From Atrina japonica (Eukaryota > Mollusca > Bivalvia > Pterioida > Pinnidae): a DNA stretch of 64,000 bases. Position 1 is the stretch's first letter. Each line of letters begins with the position of its first letter. The notes under the pieces are model-generated. The model was not told where the DNA came from and made no database searches. It saw only the letters and a list, made by a program, of their open reading frames with translations. This document shows, piece after piece, positions 48,248-60,573 of this stretch. The position numbers and the translations under genes are program-made. Location of the stretch: positions 1,808,501 through 1,872,500 of the forward strand of contig BROG01000030.1 in NCBI GenBank assembly GCA_030159075.1. The letters run 5' to 3'.

Positions 48248-48330
48248 ATCAGTCTGAAGACATATTTGGACCAGTATTAGTTTTTGATTTACAAAACAGT
48301 CCATTTTCTGCAGGGCATGATGAGGTAATC
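48248..48330. mobile_element. TTAA-target MITE, decayed
   Basis: 'Agtctgaagacatatttgga', 'ttgatttacaaaacagtcca' and 'gcagggcatgatgaggtaat' follow the order of the 11561 family. The left arm is lost. Confidence 0.6.
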
Positions 48331-48539
48331 AAGCAGACCTAAATGAATCATACTTACCAATATTGATGTGACATCAGAAGAGAACAGTACAAAACATAAT
48401 AATACAATCAGGTGAATCCAGGATATATAAGTGATATAAACTCTATATGGAACATTAGCTACCATGACAACCATTTCCAAAAAAAGATAGCTTTTTGTGC
48501 TTCAGACCAGTCTCAATGTTATCTAATGAATTTACAGCA

Positions 48540-48740
48540 GTAGCATGCATATACTGACCAATCAGAGTCCAAAGTCACCAAGTATACTCAGTGCTCAAGC
48601 TCAACTTCCATTTTAGGATCCGAATTAAAGATTAAAACAAAATTTATGCTGTAATTGGACATTTTTGTATATTTATAGCAAACAATTGTAAATAATGGTG
48701 AAAAGCGCTATACCATTTGAGTACCATACCCAGTGTATTC
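48540..48740. repeat. Dispersed repeat shared with 6290-6340
   Basis: 'Tccaaagtcaccaagtatac' plus 'tcagtgctcaagctcaactt' is the reverse complement of words at 6290-6330. 'Gctataccatttgagtacca' lies in the same block. Unnamed. Confidence 0.5.
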
Positions 48741-49027
48741 TTCACTTTTTATAAGAAATTCATTATTCCAACTTCTGTTTTTAATGTGAATGAAGAAAAA
48801 TAAAATTGTGATTCCTAGTCAGTCATATCTAGAATTTTTATTAACATCTGTATATCGTAAACCTGAGGACTTCAGCCCCTGACCTGCCAGCATGTGACTG
48901 GTTATGAATACTACAAACCAATTTATGTTTAATATCAAATCTTAACTATTTTATGAAAAAAACAGAAGAAAAGAATCATCAAAAAGCCAAAACAAAAAAT
49001 CTTATTGTCAATAAACAAGTAAGTTTT

Positions 49028-49118
49028 TTTATTTTGATTAGTGTTTTACGCCACACTCAACAATTTTTCAGCTATATGGTGGCAGCTAGTTTTTAATGGT
49101 GGAGGAGAGAAGAAACGA
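49028..49118 (-). repeat. SINE family 2 tail fragment
   Basis: 'Ttgattagtgttttacgcca' plus 'cactcaacaatttttcagct' and 'ttttaatggtggaggagaga' matches the left part of the minus copy at 5316-5400. The copy ends at the microsatellite at 49135; the tRNA head is missing. Confidence 0.7.
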
Positions 49119-49129
49119 TTAACAGTCCC

Positions 49130-49134
<5 letters not shown>

Positions 49135-49185
<51 letters not shown>

Positions 49186-49186
49186 A

Positions 49187-49271
<85 letters not shown>
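49135..49271. repeat. Compound (TA)n(CA)n(TA)n(CA)n(TA)n microsatellite
   Basis: Three TA blocks alternate with two CA blocks. The Tyr-Ile and Thr-His frames across it are artefacts. Confidence 0.95.
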
Positions 49272-49274
<3 letters not shown>

Positions 49275-49699
49275 AATTTTAGTGTTTTAAACAAAATTAC
49301 ATGTACTTTCCTAAACACAAATTCAGCCAAATTAAAATGGGAACATTATTTTTTTTGCAATTCATATTTATTCAGAATTTTCATGTATTTTTGGACAGTT
49401 ACTTAAAATATAATGGCACAAGTTTGACCTCTGTATCTTATTCTCTTTAATTTTGTGAATATAAAGACTTTGTCTTCTTAGCTTAAAATGTTATAATTCA
49501 TAAAGTTGTGGACAAACCACAAATGGCCATTTTGATTTTTGATTTGGGGGTATAAAGTAGGATAAAATTAAGAGAAAAGTGTAATGTCATCCTTTTAAAA
49601 AATTAATATTATTATTCTAAACATCGATGAGTCCACAAGAATAACAATATCTTCAAAGAGGAAAGTACATGTCTGTTTTTATTTGTCTACTGGTATATA

Positions 49700-50345
49700 C
49701 AGCAAAACTTGCTATAGGGGCCACCTCTATATAAAGGCCAGTTTTGACTCCATACTTTAACCAATCTAATTAAAAACCAATCACTAATCACTCCCGTTTT
49801 CTGATATGTCATGTATAGGATCTAACGCAATCCGCTATGGGGTCACAGGCAGATGACCTTAAAGGTATGTTATTTTCGACAAATGAAAAAGCGACTTACA
49901 GAATGTTGTAATCAATCAAAAAGCAAAGAGATGTAAACATTTTAACATTATATACAACACGAAGCACACAAATACAGTATTACAGAATTATATTCCTAAC
50001 CCTGGATGGGTTCGAGTCACAAAACATATTCTAATGGGATTTTGTGGACTGACGGTTTCCTTTTTCATAAAATAAATAACATTTCTGTGCCATTATTTTT
50101 TGTAAGTTGTATTTTTATTGGTTGAACATTACACATCTACAAGAGGTAACCTGCACATGACCCCATAGCGGATAGCGGATTGCGTTGGATCCTCTAGGTG
50201 ACACATCAGAAAACGGTAGCAGTGAGAGGTCACTTTTTAATTAGATTGTACTTTAACTAAATTAAACCTGTGTATAAGGGTCACCTGCACATAAAGGCCA
50301 ATATTTTCTGATCCCTTGGGCGGCCGCTATATATAGGATTTACTG
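49700..50345. mobile_element. TA-target MITE interrupted by a 9-bp-duplication element
   Basis: The outer ends 'cagcaaaacttgctataggg' plus 'gccacct' and 'ggcggccgctatatatagga' plus 'tttactg' are imperfect inverted repeats, flanked by TA at 49698-49699 and 50346-50347. Inner words 'ctatataaaggccagttttg' and 'cacctgcacataaaggccaa' show the two halves of the group typified by 22200. Without the insert (49762-50257) the parent is about 150 bp. Confidence 0.85.
49762..50248. mobile_element. 487-bp Mutator-like MITE with perfect 9-bp target duplication
   Basis: 'Tactttaac' occurs at 49753-49761 and 50249-50257. The ends are perfect for 15 bp ('caatctaattaaaaa'), and the inverted arms continue imperfectly for about 100 bp, including 'cgttttctgatatgtca' against 'tgacacatcagaaaacg' and 'acgcaatccgctatggggtc' against 'gaccccatagcggatagcgg'. 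A 9-bp duplication with long inverted arms is the usual signature of Mutator-like elements; the family call is inference. No coding capacity. Confidence 0.88.
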
Positions 50346-50899
50346 TACATGTACCCCGACAAACTTGCTAAACTTTTTCTTCACAATGTTTAATTACACC
50401 AAAGTCTATAACAACTACATGTATGCTACAAGTCCATGTGACACATTCCATCATATGTCATCATAAGATTGTATATATTATGATAGGCCTAATTTATTTT
50501 GCTTCTACTGTTAAAAGTAAAGAATACTAAACACATCCTGCCCCACAAAAAAAATAAAAAAAATATTAAAAACTAATTGCATAGTCTCCCGTAAAAATGT
50601 CGTTCCTGGTGACCTAAATAGATTATTTTATGATGTCATCATTAGGACAAGGTGACAATGACAAATTTACTCTGTCACAACAGAGACACATAAGTAAATG
50701 AACTGTTTTCATTGGCACTGAAAATAAGTGAAATAAGTCCTATTGATACTATCAATCACAGTTTAGGTGAATTTTACAGACTTAAATTCTATAACAGTAA
50801 TTAATTATCATTTTGATATAACAAATAGGACCAATGAATTATTAACAATGTCACAAACCAGTCAATTTAGAACTAAGAGTTTATTTGTGATGAAACTTG

Positions 50900-50913
50900 G
50901 GGGGGGGGGGGGG
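50900..50913. repeat. G14 homopolymer
   Basis: A run of 14 G in AT-rich DNA, followed by 'tatgg'. Directly visible. Confidence 0.95.
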
Positions 50914-51014
50914 TATGGAAAACTATAGGTTTTATCTCTGCCTGTCCACCAGTCTGTCTTAAGATTTTGCAATTGCCCACCATTCACATAATATTGGTTT
51001 CAAGTGGTAAGGAA

Positions 51015-51256
51015 TGTGTTTTGATTCATCGATACACTTTGAATGTCTGTTTTGCAGATAGGGGACATGCACTGATTCATTTTACTTGAGAATGCTTGTT
51101 TCGCAGGTAGGGAAATGTATTGATTCATCAACACACTTTGAATGCTTGTTTTGCAAATAGGGGACATGTTCTAATTCATTTTTACTCTCAGAATGCTTGT
51201 TTTGCAGGTAGGGGGGAATGTATTGATTCATCAATACACTATGAATGCTTGTTTTT
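51015..51256. repeat. ~51-bp tandem repeat with alternating A/B units
   Basis: Type A units read 'tgattcatcaatacactttg' with 'aatgcttgttttgcaaatag' and 'gggacatg'. Type B units read 'tgattcattttact' with 'cagaatgcttgttttgcagg' and 'taggggaatgtat'. The order is A-B-A-B-A(partial). Related single words occur at 36225, 39296 and 53977. Minus frame 51082-51294 is a repeat artefact. Confidence 0.85.
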
Positions 51257-52796
51257 ACCGCTACCATCACACCACTGTGACTACCCAAAACCAACTCATT
51301 TAAAATACTTAATCAATTTATCATTTGCATGATTAGAGATTTAAACTTCTGGTATACTGTTAATATCAAGACAAATCAGAACAGCTGTAGCAGAAATGGT
51401 GGTGTCAGTTACTATCATCATAATTGTCAACCAATAAAAAGAACTACATGTACTCTGTTATCATTAAGTAAAAAAATTTCTAAATAATCAGGAAGTTTAT
51501 TTACATCCTGGTTACTTTGTAATTGTTTTCCATTACGGTAAATAACGGGCCCATGTGAACAAAGAGTCAAAACAAGAGATATGACAGGTTTTGATCAGGA
51601 TATGAAAGTTACCTATTCCTTACTGGACATTTAAGTATATACATGTTCATGTATATTTGACCACTCTTTTAAAGTTAATTAAGTAAGATAAAGGAAATGA
51701 AGTGGCTTTGCATCAATAACATTTATCTCTAGAATGTTTAAATGCAACATGTGATGGTAAATACAAGTGCACCAGGACATGTGGCCCTAGATCACCGTTT
51801 TATGATATAAAGGTGTTGGGACAGGTGAGATTACCTGTAATATTTAACTTTTATGATGGATCTCAAGACAAGAATATGAGGCTACAGAGGGATAGACATG
51901 TGCATTTCATTCAGTTTAACCCTAGTAAGTTATCATGTAGCATTTGCTGTAAGATATTCACAAGACTTAACTGCAATGAAGTCACTTTCAAAAATTTGGA
52001 AATGACTTCTGTGACAACACATGAAATATAGCCTTTTGCATTTAATTTCCTATAATGATTTAATTGACCTGCCAGTAAGCTATGAGAAACTAGGACTGAA
52101 ACTGTAGACAATTCTAGAAGCCACAAATGTTGCATAATAAACTAATAAATTTCCTCATAAAATGGTTTTGACAAGACCTCTTGACACACTATCAATACTA
52201 AAATAAATACTGGCAGATAGCTTAATGATTAGATAGACCTATAACCATTGTTTACCGGAAGATAATAATTATTTTTCCACAATCAAGCTAAATGACAGAT
52301 ACACACAGAAACAACTTGATTGCTTTATTTTCGGGTGTCTGTGCAAGTACAGGCCCTTAGAGTGAGATTATTTATCATCATGACCTATTAATTCGCTGCC
52401 ATTGTTTATTATACCACCAAGCTACATGTGTATATTATAGATATGCACAGAAATAACTTGATTGCTTTATTTTGGGTGTCTAAGCTTTTCAGACCCCCAG
52501 AGTGTGGTTATTTATCATTATCCATTATTTCTCTGACACCAAAGTCTTAAAACAAGAGGCCATAACTGTTCATTTTACTTAAAATTATGTGACACTTATA
52601 GAAGATATGGTAAAGGTCAAATTATCTGCACACACTTCTGATGGATTTTTCACCCACCAAATCTACCGTGACACAGTACATGTATACCCAAAGTAGGTCA
52701 ATAACATAGAGTTATGAATACAGAAGGTATCTGACAAGACGGCAAGTGCAAGACCACCAATCAATAGGCCTATGCTATAATGGGGTGTTGTATTGA
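51257..52796. other. Non-coding stretch with one diverged duplication
   Basis: 'Cagaaacaacttgattgctt' with 'tattttcgggtgtctgtgca' (52305-52345) is repeated as 'cagaaataacttgattgctt' with 'tattttgggtgtctaagctt' (52447-52487), followed in both by a 'cagag/agagtg' and 'ttatttatcat' segment; an imperfect ~140-bp tandem duplication. No gene seen. Confidence 0.5.
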
Positions 52797-52975
52797 TAAG
52801 GTCATGGTGTATAGACAAGGTCATGGTATATTGACAAGGTCATGGCATATAGACAAGGTCATGGCATATTGATAAGGTCATGGCATATAGACAAGGTCAT
52901 GGCATATTGACAAGGTCATGGTGTATAGACAAGGTCATGGTATATTGAAAAGTCATGGGGTATAGACAAGGTCAC
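52797..52975. repeat. 19-bp minisatellite with 38-bp dimer order
   Basis: The unit is 'acaggtcatggcatattg'-like, properly 'acaaggtcatggcatatag'. About nine units alternate between 'tatag' and 'tattg' endings, so the higher-order period is 38 bp. One unit is shortened ('aaaagtcatgggg'). Confidence 0.92.
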
Positions 52976-55900
52976 AATGAGATCTGAGTTCCTGAAAAAG
53001 TGAGAGCCAGTTGACACTATGAGAATCTTTGTCAAAGTAAGTCAGCAACAGAGTCATGAATACAGAAAGTCAAGGTACCTGACAACATGTCACTACTATA
53101 ATTGGACAATGTATATGTGAGCATAACATCAATGACAATTGCAAGTATCTGATATAGTGAAATATTTGATCTCTTTAGCTACATTTTGTACATCATAGTC
53201 CAAACTTGACAATATGTGTTTGTGGAACACTATACAATCCAAATTTGAGTTATTGATGAACATTTTAAAGTTCCAAAAATTTGCTACATATAAGCCATAA
53301 CTGAATTTATCAAAGGCTACACACCTAAACTGACTAAAATTTGAGGAAGGAAACAAAAGTTATTTGAGGAAAACCTAATTGCTGGAAATATACACCAAAA
53401 ACAATATGCCAACTGAAATATTATCACAGGAGCAAAAAAGTTTAGACAATGCTGAATTCCTAAGTTCTCATTTAAAGAATAATGCAGTATAGTTCTGATA
53501 GATGATACATTGAAAACTATAGACAGGTGCCCTTGGATGCAGCACACAATATGAAACCTTCACAAAGATATCCCAAGACAACCGCATAGATTCTTGTCTG
53601 TGGCACTGCACCTGTAGTTGATTAGATCTAAACAGAAGTGAACTATGTTATACGCCATGTGAATAAGAATCTGTTTTTTTTTTGGTTTTTTGGGTTTTTT
53701 TTGTCTTTAGTCTCAGTTTGACACTCAATACAGAAAAATTGATATATCATAAAGACTGTTACGACATAATTCTTGAAATGTCAAAATCCTAATATCAATA
53801 TCCCTGTATAACATTTAGAGTAACATTTATCAACATGACATTATACATGTACAAGTAACTGATGAACAAATAAAATGTTAGGCTTTCAGGCAAATTATGT
53901 CTAAGAATTATTTACATGTAGCTTCTGTGCTCACACAAAAGGTCATATAACAAATGTTAGGAAAATACTAAAGCATTCTGAGAGCATTGATGAATCGATA
54001 CTTGTGCCCTTACTGTGAAACCATTATTTAGTGAATGGTAAGCCATTGCAAAACTTTATCATACCTTATCAGATGCAGTGGGGTAGGAAGCAAATCAAAA
54101 GTGGGGAGGAGGGGCCACATTTTTTTTTATGAACATGTTTTCACCAGTTTAAAATTTGTTTTGATGTGCCTTATATGTTTACATACATGTACACTGTATT
54201 CAACTATATTTGAAACAATTTGCTTGTGTATTAATAATACGACAATTTTGCTAATAATATATGAAAAAGTGGTGGGCAGGCACTCCATACCGCCATGATA
54301 TTTAGGGGTCACAAAATCTAAGTTTCTTTATCATTTATAAGCTAAATACCAAAGAGATTTGTCATCAAGGTATTTTGAAAAAACTTTAAATACTTAACAG
54401 TTTCTGGACCATAAATGCCTGCACATCAGACAATGACAAGATTAATAGAGGTCATCAATATCAGTCAGGTGACCTACATTGTACAAGCAAAAAAAAAAAA
54501 CACTTTTAAACTTGGAAAACCCCTAAAAATGCCATTATATTCAATATTTATTTTTCCTGTGTTTATGTGAGATGCATTTTGTTAAATTACTTCCTTCTTT
54601 CATTTCACTCGTTTCATATGTTTGCTGGAAAATGGCTATTATTCTTGTATTTCTCATTAATTCCTTGATACCTGTACGTTTAATTTACTTTAAAATGTCA
54701 ATTTGTCTTTATTATTCATTAGAGCAACATATATTTCAAGGTTTTCTCTTAACTGTTTTATGCTTTTCTTGCCATCAGTGAGTTTTGCCTTATCAGTTAT
54801 CAAATTTATAATGATTACAAATAGCAATATCTGTCATTTATCCGATTTGTGACAGGAACCTGTCTGTGTAATGAAGAATAAAGACATTATATAAGACGAA
54901 AAGTTCTTTTCCGTATATCATATGGCTAAAATTATGCAGCAAAACACTTGCCTTGAAATTATATTCCTAAAAACACAATCGTCATGCAAAAGTAATCTGC
55001 ATGTGATTGTTATTTTAAAATGCATGAGAGATAGAGGAGAAAAGTGTTGTGAAGAACTTTGACATGCAGAATTCTTCCATCATATGACTTGCAAAACATC
55101 TTGAATTATGGGTTTAATTCCTTTTTATGTCAAGATTTTTCATTGACTTTTTTTATAAATGATATATGAACCAATAACATGTCAAAATATGAAAAATTTC
55201 ACTCTGCAACCAACCTAGATTTTTTATGGTGTTGTCTCAAAATCTGGTTTTTAAAACTTAATTTTCCAAAACTACTATGGACTTGAGCGTAATGGGAAAT
55301 TACCCATATTGCACCTTTTTATGCATCTAAAAAAATCTACGATAGATTGTATGACAATATATAAATATGATTAGAGCAATCAAATTCTTCCACAGAAAAA
55401 GTCAACAGAATTACTCAGATGCCAACAAAACTTTTTAAATAGGGTCCTGTTTCAATTTAAGTATGTTGAAAATGTATATTTTTTATACTGGAAATGTCAT
55501 TATAATTGACTTCTGCTTCTTTTTTTTTTTTTTTTTAGATATATGCCACTTTATTCAGTTTAAAGCCTTCAATCATATCAGTACAAGTGGCATGTTTGGT
55601 GGTTTTCAGTGTCATCCTTATGTTTCTAACCATCATCCTGGCCACTAACTGGAATACTGTAAATATGATTCCATGGAACATGCATAGGTTTGTGAGCAAA
55701 GACTAACATTTTGAATTAAGGTTGCCATCCTTAAGGCGTATAAATTGTAATAAAATCAAATTCTTTATATTAATTAGCACGAATGATTCTTCTCATCTCC
55801 ACTTGTCTATGACAACAATACTAAATTATGATATGATAGTTTTACAAAACATGTCTGTACGATTGTAGATAGACTGTACTGTCAGTAAAATTGGTGGATA

Positions 55901-58042
55901 TTTATGTGGCAACTGTCTGTGCATCGTAGAGAACCACAACCACGAATACTCATTATTAATTACTTTATTAAATACATGTCCATATAAGATATTAAAAAAC
56001 ATTAATTACTGATCTAGTAAAAAATAAACACATTTCTTATCAAAAGCTATTCAGCATAGAAGCATTGTTTAATCTTGAAACAAAATCAAAGAAAGGATGA
56101 ATGGGCCTAATTGGTCACAGAAGTCCTTGGCCTATCTATCTACAAAGTCCTGACTTTTAATGTACTGGTATGAGTTTTCATTCTTTTTCAACTTTAACCT
56201 TTATATTACAGATACAATACAATAATTTTGAAGATTATTGACCTGATATTATTCAGAAATAGGTTTCAAATGTATATGCATTAAACGAGGAACACCAGGT
56301 GGACAACAGATGGCAACAGGAGGTCATATAAGGTCACTTGAGTCATTCAAGTGTTCAACATAAACAAAAAAATTCTCCCAAAATATAATATTGATGCTAT
56401 CAATGATAACAGTATTGATGGACAACAGATACTATTGGCAACCATAAAAAATAAAAAGGATAATTATTTCAGCTTGGGTCCATAGTACAGGCTATAATCA
56501 TTTTTACAAGTAAAAGTGAAGACGTTCCAGCGAATATTTGAAACTCCAAGTCCATTAGAATAATGACAAATTGGATGTAATTACAGTCTCAACATGAAGA
56601 AAGATTGTGAATCCCAAAATGGATAGGACCGGCTATCAGGAAGGAGTCAGCATCCCCTGTTAGCATGCTACACTCATGACAAATGTTCAATGGAAACCTT
56701 GCGAATTTGGCGAAATGTTCAAGCTTGGTAAAAGCAGTAAACAGAAACATGATGCAGCATGCAGAATGTCAAAAATAAATTTCAAACTTTTAAATTGAAA
56801 TCCAATGACAAACAGAACAGAAATTTAGGGTTTTCCCAAAGAATTTTCATGTAAAGATCAAATGGACCCCTCCCCCTCAAAATTGAAAACTGGGTTCAAT
56901 CGGACATGCTGATTTTCTAACAATATGTTTTCTTTGTGTATCATTATCTGTATATACATAGTGGTTATTTACTATTCTACTGTGTCAGTCATACAAGATT
57001 TGGGTACTGTACTCTGGAAAACCCTGACTGGATCTAAAAACAGTTATCTTATTACCACATGAATAGTTTGCAGCAACGATGCTCTTGTATGTAAGTTTGT
57101 AAATGTATGACTGTGTCTGTTGTTTTACATGTACATGTATATTGGGGTCCAAGAATTCAAACAATGTTTCAATTAAATACATGTAACCTATATATATATA
57201 TATAGTGAGAGGTCAAGTATCAACTGACAATAAACAGTATCAGCACATGGACAAAAAGAAAGGGTAATAATTGATTTATGTACTATATATAGTATCAAAA
57301 TTTTCTACTTAAAAGAAACTTGTATCATTAAGACAAATTAGTGAGTGATGGTTTAGGTTTCATAATGACCATATGTATATGTATTACAGGTACAATGTAT
57401 ATTAGGTCTGGGTTAGTAGAATCATGCAGATGAAGCATTTGAATATTAAAACAAACTTTATGTGGTAAAAACCATGGAATATTTGTGTACCCTCCCACAC
57501 ACAATAACTAATAGTAAAATTGTTATCGTTACTGTATCATTATTGTAAGTGTGATAAACAAGTGCTATATTATGAACTTTTTTCAAATGAAAGAGATAGA
57601 CTATTATATAAAGAATATCAAATGTCTAATGTTTCCTTTCTTTTTTGTAAAATCAGTAAAGTTATTAACAGTTTTAAAATGTGTTGCAAATGAAGCACTA
57701 ATTATGTTAGACTAGATTAAAGCACCACACCAAGTCAAAAAGGTCACCACACACAGTGGCTGTGAAAACTGTGAAAAAGCAGTAAATATGTGCTGTGAAC
57801 AAAAAAATCAATTAACAGTTATCAAAGACATTTTTTTTCTTTTGAATTTCAATTTGATTCCAACTTTGGAAAAGGTAAAGAGAATGAAATGCATAATTTT
57901 AATATGCATGGTTTATATGATTATACTATAGTACTGCATTACATCTTTATCCCGATATATTCAACTCATTAAAAAAAGGTCAAATTCACATCATTTAAAG
58001 GCTGTCTCCCCTACCCCTAATACAATTAGTTTTCACAAGATA
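52976..58042. other. Non-coding stretch, no gene seen
   Basis: About 5 kb without a recognisable coding exon. Homopolymers lie at 53671-53702 (T/G), 54490-54501 (A) and 55520-55537 (T). A (TA) run lies at 57191-57205. The upstream CHERP exon was looked for here on the minus strand and not found. Frames at 53129-53547 (minus), 54035-54298 (plus) and 54572-54781 (plus) show no known motif. Confidence 0.5.
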
Positions 58043-58085
58043 CAGTACGGGCCACGCGGATTCCGCAAAAGTCACGTCATCGCGG
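58043..58085 (+). repeat. Left 43-bp terminal inverted repeat
   Basis: Identical to the reverse complement of 63635-63677 at all 43 positions by eye. GC content is far above that of the surroundings. Confidence 0.97.
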
Positions 58086-58107
58086 TGGTCATATAAATCT
58101 TGCTCAA

Positions 58108-58250
58108 TTCGCCGCGAATACGCGATCAGGCTTTCAACGCGGGTCGCCGCACGATGGAAAAAATCATCGCGGCAGTTTGCGATGGAAAAAAAATCATCGC
58201 GGCATTTTCGATGGAAAAAATTTATCGCCGCAGTTCGCTTTGAGCAACTT
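58108..58250 (+). repeat. Left subterminal repeats
   Basis: At least three copies of 'cgatggaaaaaatcatcgcg' with 'gcagtt' in slightly altered form. They are palindromic in tendency and are the reverse-complement counterpart of words at 63455-63610. Such subterminal repeats often bind transposase; this is inference. Confidence 0.85.
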
Positions 58251-59431
58251 TTATATCGATGATTAATTAGGTTATCATTACTTTTTTCCAGTCCAGCGTG
58301 GTCTTTTAAAGTATTATCAGCATAAGTTGAATTTATTCCGCTGAAACTGCCAACTCATAATCAATGTGAACGTGTTATATGCTGAAGCACTGTATCTCGA
58401 ATCTTTGTACGCGACTTAAAGTCTCGCCAGCATTTACGCAACCTAGTTTTTCTAAATATTTATCAAAAAACTGTTCGTTTGAGAATAATGCTTTATCGCA
58501 CAAATAAGTGATCGGAATACGATGGTCATTGTCATATTTGACCTGTTGGTCCCTCGTGCAGACATGTTCTTATTTTTGATTATAAAAAAATAAATGACAG
58601 CGATATATAAAGCTATCGCTGCACATGATATTTGATATGGCTTTCATTACCTGAAGTCCCGCCTTTTCGTCACTGAAACTATTGAAACTAAATGATATAT
58701 TTTCCAGACCAACCTCATTTAATTGATGTTTTTTATATTTGCTACTCTGGGAGAGTGAGATTGTTTTGCCATCTAATTATAAAAACCAAAATGACCTTGA
58801 TTAATTCGAGTTCATTAATTGGACAAAAAATGATCTCGGGTATTAAAATTCAAAGGATTGGAACTATACCCACAATCCCAAACCGTAAACGGCTGAGATT
58901 GTTCTGTCATGTTGTAAAATTTTACTTTACTGGGAGGAGGTAAATACAAAATGGCAGTTCTGTGATTTATATTTGATAAAATTTATAACTTTTAAAGTAT
59001 TTCTGACGAGTCATATTCGCAGTATATTAATCAGGGGAAAACGATCGCTGACAGTTAATTTAAAAAAAAAGCCGTTTTGTTAAATTAATTATTTTATACT
59101 TCCTACTCAGTCTGAAAACTGTGGCAATATTGTTAAAAAGATTCTTAACTTCAATATAGATTCCAAAACATGAGTAAGTCAAGAATATTTTTTTCTGATA
59201 TTTAAATCTTAAAGAACGACTGATCCAAGCTCTACATATTTCTTTTCGAAAAAAAAAATTCTATTGCTGCCTCCCTCCCCCGAAGATCCACTATCGTTAA
59301 ACAGAATCCACATTATTTGACCAAGTTACAAATATGGCTCCTCGATCAAGACCGCAGACCAAAGCGACAAAATATCGATTCTGAGTGAACGGGGTATCCT
59401 TACTTGAACTTGAACCTTATCGACAGCGTCA

Positions 59432-59575
59432 TATAGGGGCGGCTAAGCCCCCCCCCCCCACTTTTTTTGGCAAAGATCGGCATAGGTGACACAAAAACTT
59501 CTCTCGCGTGTGTGTGTTTTAATTTGGTTTAGCCCCCCCCCCCCCACACTTTCAATTTGCTTGCGACGCCTATGC
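59432..59575. mobile_element. Foldback MITE 1 with C-run arms
   Basis: 'Taggggcggctaagcccccc', a central 'gtgtgtgt', then 'tttagcccccccccccc' and 'cttgcgacgcctatg'. It is related to 59838-60010. The left end is shortened. Confidence 0.7.
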
Positions 59576-59837
59576 ATTAATTTCAAACGTTTTATTTTCA
59601 GATTCGAAATCAATTGTTAAATTGTATTTTTGGATCATTAGACGCGCCGACATTGAACTCGGTCACAATCAAGGGAAACTGTGCATTTGTAATTGTTTCT
59701 ATTTATCTTTTGGTCATTAAACGTCATTTACGGTTTTAAATTATTTTAAAGAGCGTAAAATATATTTAAGTACAATAAAATAATTAATCAAGTATAATAT
59801 ATTTGCATAAATTCAATATATCATTTAGCCATATACA

Positions 59838-60010
59838 TAGGCGTCGGAACCGGGGGATAGGGGGCTTAGCCCCCCCCCCTTTTTTTTTGCAAAGATAGAC
59901 ATAGGTGTTGAAAATTGGGGTATAGTCTGGTTTGTGTGTGTGTGTGTGTGTTTTTTGTTTTTTTTTTAAGTTGGTTAAACCACTCCACATTCATTTTGCT
60001 TCCGACGTCA
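59838..60010. mobile_element. Foldback MITE 2 with 'taggcgtcgg' ends
   Basis: The left end 'taggcgtcggaaccggggga' pairs with the right end 'cttccgacgtca'. A C-run, the word 'gcaaagatagacataggtgt' and a GT run lie inside, as in 59432-59575. Absent from the corresponding site in copy B near 61290. Confidence 0.75.
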
Positions 60011-60573
60011 GTGATATATATATACGTAGTCGATACTTTCAACCATCTTCCACCCAATCATTTGATTGTGTAAGCAGTATTAGGCTGTCATTGCATATTT
60101 CGTGTCACCTGATATGATCTTGAATATGTATGTATTGGCGTGATTTGCAACAATCATGACTCCCTTGTGAGTTTGGATTATCATGTTTATATCATCATCA
60201 ATACCGGTAAGAAATAGTCACCACTCCCACCCCCCCCCCCCCAAAAAAAAAATGCCTGTTAGACTGTAAATATCGCTGATAGACTTTTCCTTTTCATAAA
60301 GTCGGTAGGTTATTTTAGTCGAGTTTATTTTAGCAACTATGTGCGAACAGACGTAGATACATAGTATGTTGAACAATAAAAGATCAAGTGGGTATTTTTT
60401 ATTTTATCTAAACCATTATTCAGAATCATCTTTATTAGGAAATGAACAACGGTCTTTGCCATGATATGATATGATCATGTAGGTCAACAATAAAGGCAAC
60501 TCAGTATTCACAAATTTTATATTCGAAATATGATGTGACGCTAGATGCCCCTATATTTTCCCAATATTAAGAC

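Larger units (their letters stand above)
59202..60171. repeat. Internal duplication, copy A
   Basis: Matches 60574-61632 in the same order: 'cttaaagaacgactgatcca', 'gatccactatcgttaaacag', 'gattcgaaatcaattgttaa', 'aaaataattaatcaagtata' and 'gctgtcattgcatatttcgt'. It contains two foldback inserts at 59432 and 59838 that copy B lacks. Confidence 0.9.

Noticed and set aside
48289..48480. Further CHERP exon with a donor-like 'cttac' near 48356
   Set aside because: The encoded sequence does not match the CID N-terminal part, no acceptor is convincing, and the segment overlaps a decayed MITE.
49041..49406. Frames with Tyr-Ile and Thr-His runs
   Set aside because: They read the compound TA/CA microsatellite and the SINE tail next to it.
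58692..58943. Possible transposase in the 5.6-kb element
   Set aside because: No catalytic or helix-turn-helix motif is visible; it is only 83 residues and is not continued in other frames.
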